Positions 35,857 through 46,500 of a stretch of 64,000 nucleotides of DNA are shown piece by piece. The notes below the pieces were generated by a model, which worked only from the letters and a program-made list of their open reading frames with translations, searched no databases and had not been told where the DNA came from. The stretch covers positions 13,033-77,032 of the forward strand of contig CAMPKC010000018.1 of the NCBI GenBank assembly GCA_946887045.1. Reading direction: 5' to 3'. Position numbers and translations under genes: made by a program. Each line of letters opens with the position of its first letter. Positions within the stretch are counted from its first letter, which is position 1. The DNA is from an uncultured Sphingobacteriaceae bacterium. Its GTDB lineage: Bacteria > Bacteroidota > Bacteroidia > Sphingobacteriales > Sphingobacteriaceae.

Positions 35857-36231
35857 ATGGAATCTAAACGTCAGCAGAAATTCGCGGGGGTAATTCAAAA
35901 AGACTTGGCAGAGATATTTCAACGGGAGGGCATGAATTTTTTGCCGAATACTTTAGTTACTATAACCAAGGTACGCATTACGCCCGACCTGGCTATTGCC
36001 CGTGTTTTTTTAAGCTTTTTCAATAGTGCTAATACCGCTCTTGCCTTAAATACAGTGAAAGCGCATGCGGGTGAGATACGCTATAAGTTAGGTGCGAAAA
36101 TAAAGAATCAGGCAAGGATCGTCCCTCAGCTTGAATTTTTTCTTGATGATACCAATACCTACGTTGAACGTATGGATAAAATATTTGATAAGATCAGTCA
36201 GGAGCCCAGGCAGCCGGATACCGAAGACTGA
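35857..36231 (+). CDS. rbfA: Ribosome-binding factor A
   Basis: 124 aa. KH-like cold-shock factor for 16S rRNA 5'-end maturation. Visible: KRQQKFAGVIQKDLAEIF, ITKVRITPDLAIARVFLSFF, IKNQARIVPQLEFFLDDTNTYVERMDKIF. Follows hflX by 18 nt, so likely in the same operon. Confidence 0.93.
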   Translation: MESKRQQKFAGVIQKDLAEIFQREGMNFLPNTLVTITKVRITPDLAIARVFLSFFNSANTALALNTVKAHAGEIRYKLGAKIKNQARIVPQLEFFLDDTNTYVERMDKIFDKISQEPRQPDTED

Positions 36232-36308
36232 TTTTAAAAGAACACATCTGCAAGCGGTAATTATCTAATTATATTTAAAAATATCCGTGAGCTTTGGTAT
36301 ATTGAATT

Positions 36309-36977
36309 ATGGCTTTACAGATAACCTTGCTTATGTGGTTGGCGGTTTTCGGCATCGCGAAAGCCGATCCGGTACCTACGTTTAAGGGCGGAGCAAAAAG
36401 CCTTAATAGCTTTATCTCCAGCAATCTTATTTATCCTGAATATGCTAAGCAGAATTGTCTCCAGGGAACTATTCAAATCAGTTTTCAGCTTACAAAGAAG
36501 GGCAGAATCTTTGGTTCTAAGGTTGAAAAAGGATATGGGATTGATCTAGATGCTGAAGCATTGCGAATAGTTCGGCTAACCTCAGGCCGGTGGATTGTTC
36601 CCGCGTCTTTTGATACTACACAGTCCATCGTTATTCCTATCAATTTTTCATTGAAAGAATATAAGTGCGATGAACGTGCCCCTGAAGAAATTCAAGAAGC
36701 CATCGCCGCCTATAAAGCGAGGCAGGATCTTACCCGCGCTGTGGTAAATTTCTACGATAAAAAATCATCAGGAAGTTATTCTCCGGCTGATGAAGCTAAG
36801 GTTTTGGAGCTGAAAAGGCAACTGGGCTATGATGAACGCTTTTTTGATCGGCTATTAAAACAGGCTAAACAAAAACTTAAGCAGGGCGATACCGAAGGTG
36901 CTTGTGAAGATTTAAATTTGATCCGGGATTTGGGAAGCAGCAAGTCCGCAGAATTGCTTTCTGAGAGATGCGGCTAA
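36309..36977 (+). CDS. Secreted TonB-C-domain protein
   Basis: 222 aa. Signal peptide (~1-19, ...FGIAKA), then a TonB C-terminal domain (~20-115): FKGGAKSLNSFISSNLIYPEYAKQNCLQGTIQISFQLTKKGRI. Classic TonB has an N-terminal membrane helix and a Pro-rich spacer; neither is present here, so it is not an ordinary TonB motor link. The C-terminal part (~120-222) is charged and helical, ending in ...LLKQAKQKLKQGDTEGACEDLN, reminiscent of a TPR/Sel1-like segment. Role unknown. Confidence 0.7.
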   Translation: MALQITLLMWLAVFGIAKADPVPTFKGGAKSLNSFISSNLIYPEYAKQNCLQGTIQISFQLTKKGRIFGSKVEKGYGIDLDAEALRIVRLTSGRWIVPASFDTTQSIVIPINFSLKEYKCDERAPEEIQEAIAAYKARQDLTRAVVNFYDKKSSGSYSPADEAKVLELKRQLGYDERFFDRLLKQAKQKLKQGDTEGACEDLNLIRDLGSSKSAELLSERCG

Positions 36978-36989
36978 ATGTCAAATAAA

Positions 36990-37015
36990 AAAGCGGTCGA
37001 TAACCTGACCGCTTT
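36990..37015. terminator. Terminator after the TonB-C gene
   Basis: AAAGCGGTC (36990-36998) pairs with GACCGCTTT (37007-37015) around GATAACCT. Confidence 0.75.
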
Positions 37016-37105
37016 AATCAATACTAATTTAATCTAGAACCCTAACCCTTTAAAAACTTATAGTAGGACTGTTCTGCCAGTCGAAGGTTTAATGTAAAAT
37101 GTTTT

Positions 37106-37747
37106 TTGGTGATTTTTAAACTTGAAAAGAACGTATTGCTGTTTCCACGTCCTGAACTTGCAGACGAGGACGGCCTTTTGGCTGTAGGAGGCGACTTATC
37201 GACAGCCCGTTTAAATCTTGCATACAGCTTAGGAATATTTCCCTGGTACTCAGAAGAAACCCCCATCCTATGGTATTCGCCACACGAGCGATTTGTGCTT
37301 TTCCCGGAAAAGGTAAAAGTTTCAAAAAGCATGCGGAAATTTCTTAAATCAGAAGTGTATACTGTTACAGAAAATCAGGCATTTGAACAGGTGATAAAAT
37401 CCTGTGCTTCGGTTGAACGAAAGGATCAGGACGGTACATGGATTGTTTCTGAAATGCAGGAAGCCTATCTGAATTTGCATAGAGAAGGGGTGGCGCATTC
37501 AATTGAAGTTTGGCGGGATAAAGAATTAGTAGGTGGGTTGTATGGGGTTAAAACCGGAAATGTGTTCTGTGGGGAAAGTATGTTCAGCACAGCGGCGAAT
37601 GCTTCGAAAACCGCATTGATCTGGCTTTGTAAGCATAAACATTACTCCTTGATAGACTGCCAGTTTCACACAGAACATCTTGAAAGTATGGGAGCAGAAT
37701 ATATATCGAGAGAGGAATATATGAGAGTATTAGCAGAATCTTGTTAG
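37106..37747 (+). CDS. aat: Leucyl/phenylalanyl-tRNA--protein transferase
   Basis: 213 aa. Adds Leu or Phe to N-terminal Arg/Lys of proteins (N-end rule). Visible: FPRPELADEDGLLAVGGDLSTARLNLAYSLGIFPWYSE, IEVWRDKELVGGLYGVKTGNVFCGESMFS and CQFHTEHLESMGAEYISR. Start is non-ATG: TTG 37106 or GTG 37109; the ATG at 37099 is in another frame. Convergent with the SNF2 gene. Confidence 0.93.
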   Translation: MVIFKLEKNVLLFPRPELADEDGLLAVGGDLSTARLNLAYSLGIFPWYSEETPILWYSPHERFVLFPEKVKVSKSMRKFLKSEVYTVTENQAFEQVIKSCASVERKDQDGTWIVSEMQEAYLNLHREGVAHSIEVWRDKELVGGLYGVKTGNVFCGESMFSTAANASKTALIWLCKHKHYSLIDCQFHTEHLESMGAEYISREEYMRVLAESC

Positions 37748-37764
37748 CAGTTTTCTGCCACAGT

Positions 37765-40653
37765 CTAGTTCAAAATCTCCCGAATATCTTCTGCGCTTAA
37801 AGATTTTACAAAACTTTCTTCGGTTGTTATCAACGATTCGGCGACGGATCGCTTTCTGTTTTGAAGCGCAAGAATTTTCTCCTCAACAGTATCTTTTGTG
37901 ATGAACTTGTAAATAAATACTTTTTTCTTTTGCCCGATTCTATGAGTTCTGTCAATTGCTTGCTGTTCGACAGCAGGATTCCACCAGGGGTCAAGCATGA
38001 ACACATAATCTGCCTCAGTGAGATTTAAGCCAACACCACCCGCTTTTAAAGAAATCAGGAATAATTTAATGTCGTTATTTTTTTGAAATTCTTCTACTAC
38101 TTCACCCCGGTTTTGTGTCGAACCGTCTAGATACGCATATCGGATTTCTTCCGAGTCGAAATAGTTTCTATAGATTTCCAGCTGTTTTACAAACTGCGAG
38201 AATACCAGCACTTTATGCCCTCTGGATAAAACATTTTCCAGGGTATGAATCACGTTTTCAAACTTCCCTGAGTCGCCCTCGTAGTCCTTGTCAATCATGG
38301 ATGGATGATTGGCTATCTGGCGAAGTTTTGTTAAACCCTGCAGCACCTGAATTTGAGATTTTGCAAATGTTCCGTCTTCTAAGGCCCGCAGCATGTCGTT
38401 TCGGTACTCCGACTTTATATCTTCGTAATATTTCGCCTGCTCTTCGCCCATTTGGCAGTAGAAAAGCTGTATGGTTTTTTCCGGAAGCTCTTTTGCTACC
38501 TGATCCTTTGTACGCCTTAAAACAAACGGTTTTATCAATGCCTGCAGCTTTCGGGCAACTTCTTCATCTCTCTTCTTTTCAATGGGAATTACAAAATCGT
38601 TTTGAAAGAAATGCTGACTTCCTAACAGGCCCGGGTTTATAAACGACATTTGAGTCCATAAATCATTCACCGTATTTTCTACAGGTGTACCACTCAAAAT
38701 CAACTTATGCTTCGAATTAAGTTGCTTTACAGCCTTGTATGCTTTGGATGCGGGGTTTTTGATGTTCTGACTTTCGTCGAGGATTACATAATTGAAGTAC
38801 AGATTTTTGATCAGATCTATATCTACCCGTGTTATGCCGTATGTTGTAAACACCACATCGTACTGCATAAACCGGCTAACATCCTTGCTCCTGAAAGTTC
38901 CGGTATGCTCTAAAATACGTAAAGACGGAGCGAATTTTTCTGCCTCTTTAACCCAATTATAGATTAAGGATGTTGGCATTATTATCAATGAGGCCGATGT
39001 TTCGGTTTTCTCTTCCTTTATTTTTTGTAAAAGTGCCAGGGTTTGAACGGTTTTACCTAAACCCATATCATCCGCAAGGCAACCTCCAAAATTGTAATTT
39101 CGTAAAAACTGAAACCAATTGTATCCTGCTTTTTGGTATGAGCGCAGCTTACCTTTAAAATCTACAGGCACATCGAGATCCTCAATTTCCTGGAATTCTG
39201 TAAGTTTGTGCAGTTTCCTGTCCATCGTAATAGATGCAAGCTCGCTATTGGCGAAGTCGTTTATCAAACCGATGTGATGCTTTTTAAGCCTTAAATTATC
39301 ATCCGACTTTTCGGTAAAATGCAATAGATTCCCATATTGAGAAAACCATTTTTCAGGAATTATGGCCACTTCGCCGGAAGGCAATGTAAATTCTCTGATT
39401 TTATTTAAGATATGGTGGCGCAAATCCATAAATGGGATTTGATAAGGGCCGAAAAATACCACTGCTTTCAAATCGAACCAGTCGTTGCCCTCTTTAAACT
39501 CTAAGTCGACTTTGCTGCTGCCAAAAAGAAAGCGTTTATTGCCATCAGGCTGCTCGATCTCAAAGCCATTTTCCAGAAGATGTTCATGGTGTTCGTTCAG
39601 CCAGTTTATTACGCTAAACGATGTGTCCTCATCCGAAAAAATTTGCTTTACCTCCAGATTCAAAAACAAAGTACTTGCAGTTTCTAATCCTAAGCTTAGT
39701 AAATCATCAAGCTTAGATTGTTCCCAGCTTAATGATCTTTTTATGCGATGAAAGATATAATCGTCGCCAATTTTTTCCATGCGTACCGACACTTTGGTGG
39801 TGCTGCCGGCCGGAAAAACATAGTTGTCGTATCTGAAATAAAGCTGAAGCTGAGAAATCCCTCCCGGGATAAAGATTACTTTTAAAACTGGAGTAGCATC
39901 AAACTTCTCGGTATTTATGGTAAAACCTTCAGCGTAAACGTGGTGTTTCTCAATCAGCGGACTGACAAATTTTTCAAAATATGCTTTCTCTGATGATTTT
40001 GGAATAGAGATGAAGCGCTTATTTAAAAAGGGCTGTAGTTTTTTACCTTCAATTTCGCCATCAAAATAATATAAAACATCCTCTAAAAGCAGCCAGGCAG
40101 GTTCATTACAAATTACCTGTGCATCTTTAAACATAAATTCGATGCGGATGCCCTGGTATTTAATAGTTGGAAAGTATCTGGTCCCTTCTTCATTTCTTCT
40201 GAAATGGAAAAGTACAGAGGCAGGCTCATCAGCCAGTTGAATTTTACGTTCAACCGGCCAACCTTCTTTACTCATTAAATAAAGAGATTTATCTTTTAGG
40301 AGTTTAAATGCTTCAACAATCCGCTTTTCAATTTTCGGTCTTATGACATCATGCAATCTCTGGTCGAAAGTTTTGCTGAAAAATTCAAATGGACGAACGG
40401 GCTTTTTGTGATATCTCCTTATAATATGTCCCTGTTCGGTTTCTTCCAAAAGCTTAATCAGCTTGATGTCTGTTTCGTCAAGTATAGACGAAAATTCTTT
40501 TGCTGTTGTTGAAAATAACCGCTGATAGGTAAGTGAAAAGTCCCCATCCTGATTTAACTGAACAATATGCGGTTCGATTAAAAATCCAAGAAATTCGTGT
40601 TTACACAACGAATAAACAATTTTACAGGGCTTAGAGCTATCAACACGTAACAT
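37765..40653 (-). CDS. SNF2-family DNA/RNA helicase
   Basis: 962 aa. Swi2/Snf2-type ATPase. An N-terminal bacterial SNF2-associated region (~1-470) is followed by two RecA-like lobes: Walker A DDMGLGKTVQTLALL (~528), motif II DESQNIKNPASKAYKA, motif III LSGTPVEN, then the C-lobe with VLVFSQFVKQLEIY, AGGVGLNLTEADYVFMLDPWWNPAVEQQAIDRTHRIGQ. The DEAH motif is DESQ, usual in this bacterial group. Function in DNA repair or transcription is unknown. Divergent from the TPP riboswitch/receptor unit. Confidence 0.9.
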   Translation of the reverse strand: MLRVDSSKPCKIVYSLCKHEFLGFLIEPHIVQLNQDGDFSLTYQRLFSTTAKEFSSILDETDIKLIKLLEETEQGHIIRRYHKKPVRPFEFFSKTFDQRLHDVIRPKIEKRIVEAFKLLKDKSLYLMSKEGWPVERKIQLADEPASVLFHFRRNEEGTRYFPTIKYQGIRIEFMFKDAQVICNEPAWLLLEDVLYYFDGEIEGKKLQPFLNKRFISIPKSSEKAYFEKFVSPLIEKHHVYAEGFTINTEKFDATPVLKVIFIPGGISQLQLYFRYDNYVFPAGSTTKVSVRMEKIGDDYIFHRIKRSLSWEQSKLDDLLSLGLETASTLFLNLEVKQIFSDEDTSFSVINWLNEHHEHLLENGFEIEQPDGNKRFLFGSSKVDLEFKEGNDWFDLKAVVFFGPYQIPFMDLRHHILNKIREFTLPSGEVAIIPEKWFSQYGNLLHFTEKSDDNLRLKKHHIGLINDFANSELASITMDRKLHKLTEFQEIEDLDVPVDFKGKLRSYQKAGYNWFQFLRNYNFGGCLADDMGLGKTVQTLALLQKIKEEKTETSASLIIMPTSLIYNWVKEAEKFAPSLRILEHTGTFRSKDVSRFMQYDVVFTTYGITRVDIDLIKNLYFNYVILDESQNIKNPASKAYKAVKQLNSKHKLILSGTPVENTVNDLWTQMSFINPGLLGSQHFFQNDFVIPIEKKRDEEVARKLQALIKPFVLRRTKDQVAKELPEKTIQLFYCQMGEEQAKYYEDIKSEYRNDMLRALEDGTFAKSQIQVLQGLTKLRQIANHPSMIDKDYEGDSGKFENVIHTLENVLSRGHKVLVFSQFVKQLEIYRNYFDSEEIRYAYLDGSTQNRGEVVEEFQKNNDIKLFLISLKAGGVGLNLTEADYVFMLDPWWNPAVEQQAIDRTHRIGQKKKVFIYKFITKDTVEEKILALQNRKRSVAESLITTEESFVKSLSAEDIREILN

Positions 40654-40790
40654 TTATAAATAGATAAAAATTTGTCTAAGCAAGCAGATAAAAAATGTTA
40701 AACATAGATAGAATTCCGCTGGAAAGCAACAGTAAAAGTACCCTATTGAAAAGATGAAATATAAAGTACTTTCCCTAAGCAAAGTATTTC

Positions 40791-40798
40791 TACCTTTG
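40791..40798 (+). promoter_or_regulatory. -7 box for the TPP-riboswitch transcript
   Basis: TACCTTTG is an exact TAnnTTTG match ending 2 nt before the P1 stem of the riboswitch. Confidence 0.55.
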
Positions 40799-40800
40799 CG

Positions 40801-40984
40801 CTATCACAAGGGGTGCTTTTTGTGTGTATCAATCGCTATAAGCGATTACAAACACAAACAGGCTGAGATTACACCCATCAAAGAAGCGAAAGAGGAGAAG
40901 CTGGAAAAAGATTAACGTCTTAAAAAGCCCACACCACAGTTTCAATGAGCACTTGATCCGGATAATGCCGGCGTAGGGAGGTAG
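40801..40984 (+). ncRNA. TPP riboswitch (THI element) with a long insertion
   Basis: Thiamine pyrophosphate sensor. Seen: P1 CTATC/GGTAG (40801-40805, 40980-40984); P2 GGGTG/CACCC; P3 with an extended arm ending in the perfect hairpin AATCGCT-ATA-AGCGATT (40831-40847); the CTGAGA core at 40863-40868; and the conserved GATCCGGATAATGCCGGCGTAGGGA at 40955-40979. About 74 nt separate the end of P2 (40876) from the P4 segment, where canonical elements have only a few. It precedes a TonB-dependent receptor that is therefore a thiamine-uptake candidate. Confidence 0.9.
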
Positions 40985-41039
40985 AGTTAAGAATGCAGGA
41001 ACCCCTCTTGCACGGAGTTTTAACTTATAAAAATTCAAA

Positions 41040-43478
41040 TTGAAAAAGATCTTATTGTTAGCCATCGTGGCGATGTTGTTGCCGGGTTTCGTGTCGGCAC
41101 AGTTTTCTATTAGTGGAAAAGTTTCGGATGATTTAACGCAGCAAACGCTGGCAGGTGCCAGTATAACTGCCGGAAATTATCGTGTACAATCGAACTCTGC
41201 AGGCGAGTTCGTAATTCCAAATCTTAGATCCGGGACTTACATTGTAAATATTTCCTTTCTGGGTTATCAAACCTACCGTCAAACCATTAAGCTTAATGCG
41301 GATGAGAGAATAATGGTTTCTCTGAAACCAAGTGAAATTGTTACCGATGAAGTTTTGGTTGCATCAACCCGCGCTAATAAAAATTCGGCTACAACGTATC
41401 GAAATGTAAGCAAACAGGAGTTGGAAAAAAACAATTTAGGTCAGGATCTTCCTTATCTGTTGAACCAAACTCCTTCAGTAGTGGTCAGCTCGGATGCTGG
41501 TAATGGCATTGGTTATACCGGGATCCGTATCCGCGGAAGCGATGCAACAAGAATTAATGTTACTGTAAACGGAATTCCGTACAACGATTCTGAGAGCCAG
41601 GGCCTGTTCTGGGTAAATATGCCGGATTTTGCCTCTTCAGTAGATAATATTCAAATTCAACGCGGGGTAGGCACTTCAACAAATGGAGCCGGTGCGTTCG
41701 GCGGAAGTTTGAATGTGCAAACTCTCACCTTAAGGGATTCTGCCTATGCCGAAATCAATAATACTGCGGGCTCATTCGGGACGATAAAGAACACGGTTAT
41801 GGTGGGTACCGGTTTGAGAAACGGCTTTACATTTGATGGTCGTTTATCAAGGATTCAGTCCGACGGTTATATTGACAGAGGTTCCGCCAGACTCAAGTCG
41901 TACTTTTTAAGTGGTGCTTTTTATGGTAAAAAAGATCTGATACGCGCCAATGTTTTCTCGGGAACTGAAAAAACATTTCAGGTTTGGAACGGTGTGCCGG
42001 AAGCTAAATTAACAGGCGACAATGCCGGCTTATTAAATCACTATTACAATAACCTTGGCTATTTATATCATACAACTGCAGATTCAGTGAATCTTTTTGA
42101 TGCCGACAGGAGAAAGTACAGCCAGTTTTTGTACGACGATCAAACTGATAACTATACTCAGGATCATTATCAATTGCTCTACACCCATACTTTTTCTGAA
42201 AAGCTAAATGTGAATACTGCTTTGCATTATACCTACGGAAGGGGATATTTTGAGGAGTTTAAAAACCAGGCGGAATTTGCTGATTATGGATTGCCCAATG
42301 TAGTGATCGGAACAGAGACCTTAAGTACTACCGATCTGATAAGAAGGAGATGGCTGGACAATGATTTTTACGGACTCACCTATGCTTTTAACTATAAACC
42401 AAATCAAAAACTGGATTTCACACTAGGCGGTGCTTATAACGAATACAATGGAGATCATTTCGGTGAGGTGATATGGGCTCAGTTTACGGGCGACAGCAGA
42501 ATCCGGGAGCGGTATTATGATGGAAATGGATTTAAAACAGATTTTAACATTTACGGACGCAGTAATTACCAATTGGGGAAACTTAATGTTTTTGCCGATC
42601 TTCAGTTAAGGTATATCGACTACAAAATCAGCGGAACGGATAAGCTTCGTACTCCGCAAAATCAGGATATCGCCCTGAACTTTTTCAATCCTAAAGTAGG
42701 ACTTACTTATCAGATTGATGGCGGAAGTGCGGCGTATGCCTCTTTCGCGGTAGCAAATAAAGAACCGAATCGGGATGACTATATTTATTCAAGTCCCAAA
42801 CCTGAGAATTTGAAGAATGTAGAAGCGGGATACAGAATCCGCAGGAATGCTTTTGCAGCTGGTTTAAATGCGTTTGGGATGTTCTATAAAGATCAGCTGG
42901 TACTAACCGGTAAGATCAATGATGTGGGAGAGTACATCCGTCAGAACGTGGCCGACAGTTACCGTATTGGTGTGGAGCTCGATGCACGATATCAATTTAC
43001 CCAGGCTTTTTCCTGGGCCGCAACGGCTGCGTTGAGCCGTAATAAGGTGAAAGACTTTACCGAGTTTGGTGATGATTACGATAATGGCGGACAGTTCAGT
43101 AATAATTACAGCAATACAGATATTGCCCTGTCCCCGTCGTTTATAGGTTCAAGTGAGCTTGCTTATCAGCCGTTTAAGAAGTTTGAAGCGGCTTTGTTAA
43201 GTAAATATATCAGCAAGCAATATCTCGACAACACTTCCAACGAAGGCAGAAAATTATCGGCTTTTGACGTGCATGATATTAGGTTACGCTACAATACGTC
43301 GTTTAAACAAATGAAAAATATTGGGCTTGCATTGCTCGTTAACAATGTTTTTTCCGAGAAGTATTCGGCCAATGGTTATACCTATAGTTTTATGTATAAC
43401 AATGCCATAACTACAGAAAACTTTTATTACCCACAGGCATACCGCAATTTTCTGATTTCCTTAAGTGTGAGGTTTTAA
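41040..43478 (+). CDS. TonB-dependent outer-membrane receptor, probably for thiamine
   Basis: 812 aa. Signal peptide (KKILLLAIVAMLLPGFVSAQ), CarboxypepD_reg-like domain (~22-105: FSISGKVSDDLTQQTLAGASI), plug domain with ...GIRIRGSDATRINVTVNGIPYND, and a 22-strand-type barrel ending in ...YRNFLISLSVRF with the terminal Phe needed for barrel insertion. Start is TTG at 41040, fixed by the signal peptide. The TPP riboswitch directly upstream argues that the substrate is thiamine or a derivative. Single-gene unit followed by a terminator. Confidence 0.92.
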   Translation: MKKILLLAIVAMLLPGFVSAQFSISGKVSDDLTQQTLAGASITAGNYRVQSNSAGEFVIPNLRSGTYIVNISFLGYQTYRQTIKLNADERIMVSLKPSEIVTDEVLVASTRANKNSATTYRNVSKQELEKNNLGQDLPYLLNQTPSVVVSSDAGNGIGYTGIRIRGSDATRINVTVNGIPYNDSESQGLFWVNMPDFASSVDNIQIQRGVGTSTNGAGAFGGSLNVQTLTLRDSAYAEINNTAGSFGTIKNTVMVGTGLRNGFTFDGRLSRIQSDGYIDRGSARLKSYFLSGAFYGKKDLIRANVFSGTEKTFQVWNGVPEAKLTGDNAGLLNHYYNNLGYLYHTTADSVNLFDADRRKYSQFLYDDQTDNYTQDHYQLLYTHTFSEKLNVNTALHYTYGRGYFEEFKNQAEFADYGLPNVVIGTETLSTTDLIRRRWLDNDFYGLTYAFNYKPNQKLDFTLGGAYNEYNGDHFGEVIWAQFTGDSRIRERYYDGNGFKTDFNIYGRSNYQLGKLNVFADLQLRYIDYKISGTDKLRTPQNQDIALNFFNPKVGLTYQIDGGSAAYASFAVANKEPNRDDYIYSSPKPENLKNVEAGYRIRRNAFAAGLNAFGMFYKDQLVLTGKINDVGEYIRQNVADSYRIGVELDARYQFTQAFSWAATAALSRNKVKDFTEFGDDYDNGGQFSNNYSNTDIALSPSFIGSSELAYQPFKKFEAALLSKYISKQYLDNTSNEGRKLSAFDVHDIRLRYNTSFKQMKNIGLALLVNNVFSEKYSANGYTYSFMYNNAITTENFYYPQAYRNFLISLSVRF

Positions 43479-43499
43479 AGGAGAAGAAGAGGTAAAGAG

Positions 43500-43531
43500 A
43501 AAGGGTTGAGGCATATGCCGCAACCCTTTTC
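43500..43531. terminator. Terminator between the receptor and the SEDS-PBP gene
   Basis: AAAGGGTTG (43500-43508) pairs with CAACCCTTT (43521-43529); inside it GGCATATGCC is itself a palindrome. Lies between two convergent genes and can serve both. Confidence 0.85.
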
Positions 43532-43546
43532 TGATTTTTATCGGTG

Positions 43547-46500
43547 CTATTCAATATCATTAACACTATCTCGTCTTGCTGGTGCAGCATCAGGTTGAGG
43601 CCTTTCAGTTGGCGCCATTGTATCTGCTGCGGGAGCTGGTGAAACGACATTACCTGCCGGCATGCCGGGGAGAGCTTGGCCGGGTATCAATTGCGCTGTT
43701 GAAAAGCTTTTTATTAAGCCTTTCTGCAAGAGCATTGGTATTACGTGTTTGCCGGCTAAGGCTACAGCGTCGCTCGATCCTTTTGTAGATTCAATTCTGA
43801 TACAAACGACTAGGTGTCCTTGTCCTTTGGCCTTTGGAGCAAAAAACACGTACCAGCCATCATTTATGCGCTCTTTTTTCCAGATCCTTTCGGGTGTTCC
43901 AGTCTTACCTGCCACGGCGATGCCAAGCGTATGCACTTTCAGCTCGCTCTGCTTGATCATATACTGTTTAATCAAATCAGCAAATTGTGGCTCGTTAGTG
44001 ATTTTTGTGCTGCCTTTAATACCCTGTAACGTATTGTGGACTTTTAAAACGTATCGGTTGTTTACTACGTTCCCGTGGTTTGCCACGCCAGCCGCCATTC
44101 GTGCAACTGCTGCCGGAGTAGCAATCAGTTCTCCTTGTCCCCAGGCCATACCCGAGATACCTTTTGCTCGTGTCCGTCGGATATTGTTGGGGTTGTATCT
44201 CGGTTTTGTCTTAAATTCTGTTTCACGCCACAATTCGCGCCATCTGTTTTCCTGCTGCAAATCCTGGCCGTCTTTCTCATAATAGAAACCGCCAACGCCT
44301 CGTAAAAACATTCCTGTTTTCAAATAAACATCCGCCATTTCTTCCTGCAGTTTTTCTTCGTTTGCAAGTTTAATAAAATAGACGTTATTGGACTTTACCA
44401 GCGCACGTTCGAGGCCTATACGGCCAGTCTCGTCTGGTTCTATCCCTTTTGTACGTATCCTTTCATGCGGACTTACCATGTAGCTTTTCTGTGTAGCTGC
44501 CATGCCCAGTTTATTAAAAGCGGCAATAGTAGTAGCCACCTTGGCTGTAGAGCCCGGTTGTGTAGCGTATGTAAATCCCAGATCCTGTGTCGTCACCCAC
44601 TGCGATAGCTGGTTCTGTTCGGCCATCGTCATCGTCATTTGCTCCCAGTTATTTACCGGAGGTAAGGGATAGTTTGCCGAAACAAGAACATCGCCGGTAT
44701 TGTCCTCCATAATTACCACAGATACACGATTGTCTTTTAAGGAATCATCCATGGCAATTGAGCGCTGTATGCTTGTTTGCAGGCGGGCATCAATTGTTAA
44801 CTGAACATCGCGGTTACGCTTTTTAAACTGTTCTACTTTGCTGCTGTTAATTCCGGCGAGCAGTAAAGGGGCCAGTTCGCTGTAATCTTTCTTCACTACA
44901 GTCATTTCTTTAACGCCCCTGGCTAAAAAGCGATCTTCGCGGTAAGCGCTGGCTATGGCCGTAACTTTTTCGGTTGGGGTTTCAAATCCTCTAAGTTCGG
45001 CTCCGTGCTGATACTCGGCGAAATATCCATTTATGCTGCCGCTGAAAATACCTGTATTGGCATCGCCGATCCAGAAGAAGGTATCTTCAGCAAAAGGATA
45101 GTACCGGTCAAGGCGTTTATGTATAACCGAATCGAGGTCGAAGTTCAGTCCGCCGGAAGCTCGCAATAGGCCTTGTTGTTGCTTAATCAGTTCTGGCTTG
45201 CTGGTTGCCAAAATTCTTCCTTCTCTGTCATATAAAGAACCAGCCTGCAATCGGTTCATTAAAATAGCAATGCGGGGGTTATAACTAAACATCCGCAAGC
45301 CGCTTCGATCGGCAACTAAAGCCGGCTGAACCACCCATTTCTTATTGTTAAAAAGGTATCTGGATACATTAACCGTAAGCAGTACCACCCCAATTAAAGC
45401 TGCGGCTAATGCCGGAACCAGGTTCTTATCATGCTGTTTGGTGACAAAACTCATTTGCACTTCTGTGCCCTTTATCAGGGAGGTTGAAAGTAAAAATCCT
45501 GCAGCAATAAAATTTGCAACCATGGAAGATCCGCCGTAACTTACAAAAGGAAGCGATACTCCCGATAAGGGAAGTGCACCAGTCGAACCTCCGGCAATCA
45601 AAAGAAATTGTACAAACGTACTTACTCCAATTCCTGCAGACAGGTAGAACAAAAATGGCATTCCGGTTTGTCGCCCTATAATAATTGAACGGTGCAAATA
45701 GATCAGGAAGAGGATGAAAATGCATATGATGCCGGCCAATCCGAATTCTTCACCGATTGCAGGCAAAATCATATCCGTATGTGCCTCGGGGATAGTTTTG
45801 GAAAAACCTTCTCCCACACCTTGGCCGGTAACACCACCGCTGGACATAGCCCAGATTCCGTTTGCCACATGATCGCCTCCATATACTTCATTGTTCCATG
45901 CGTCCTGCCAGATTGCCTTACGTTCCGTTAATCGTTTCACTGGTCCGGGGAAAACCTTGTCGAGGTATGGAATTTGATCAATGAGCAGGAAGCCAGCGAT
46001 AATTACCAGGGCCATAATTGCCGACTCGCTGATTTGCTTGCGCTTGAAAACCATGGCCAGCACTACCAGCGCAACTGTAATTGCTGTAGCCAGCCAGATG
46101 CTGTTTAAAATCCAGGCGGCCAGGACATACAGCACCACCGACCCGATCATAAACATGAAATCTCCGCGGGAGAACGAAAATAAGACGATGAATGTAAAAC
46201 ACACTACCATTGCCGGACCCAGATCTCCCAGCACAAGGAACAGAAGAATCGAAACCAGGATTGAGCCCAGGGCAAAGTAGAAAAACGACCAGCGCTTGCG
46301 GTAGCTTCTGTACTCGCTGATAAAGCGTTCGTTGGTGGCGAAGAAGCCTGCCAGAAAAAGTATGATCAGGTATTTTACTATCTCGCTTGGCTGAAATCCG
46401 AAAAGGTTCACTTTTACACCACTTCCTTCCGGACCAGTTCCGAACACTATAGTTAAACCGAGAAGAATTACGGCTAAGACCGCCCAGGGCCATCCGTTGC

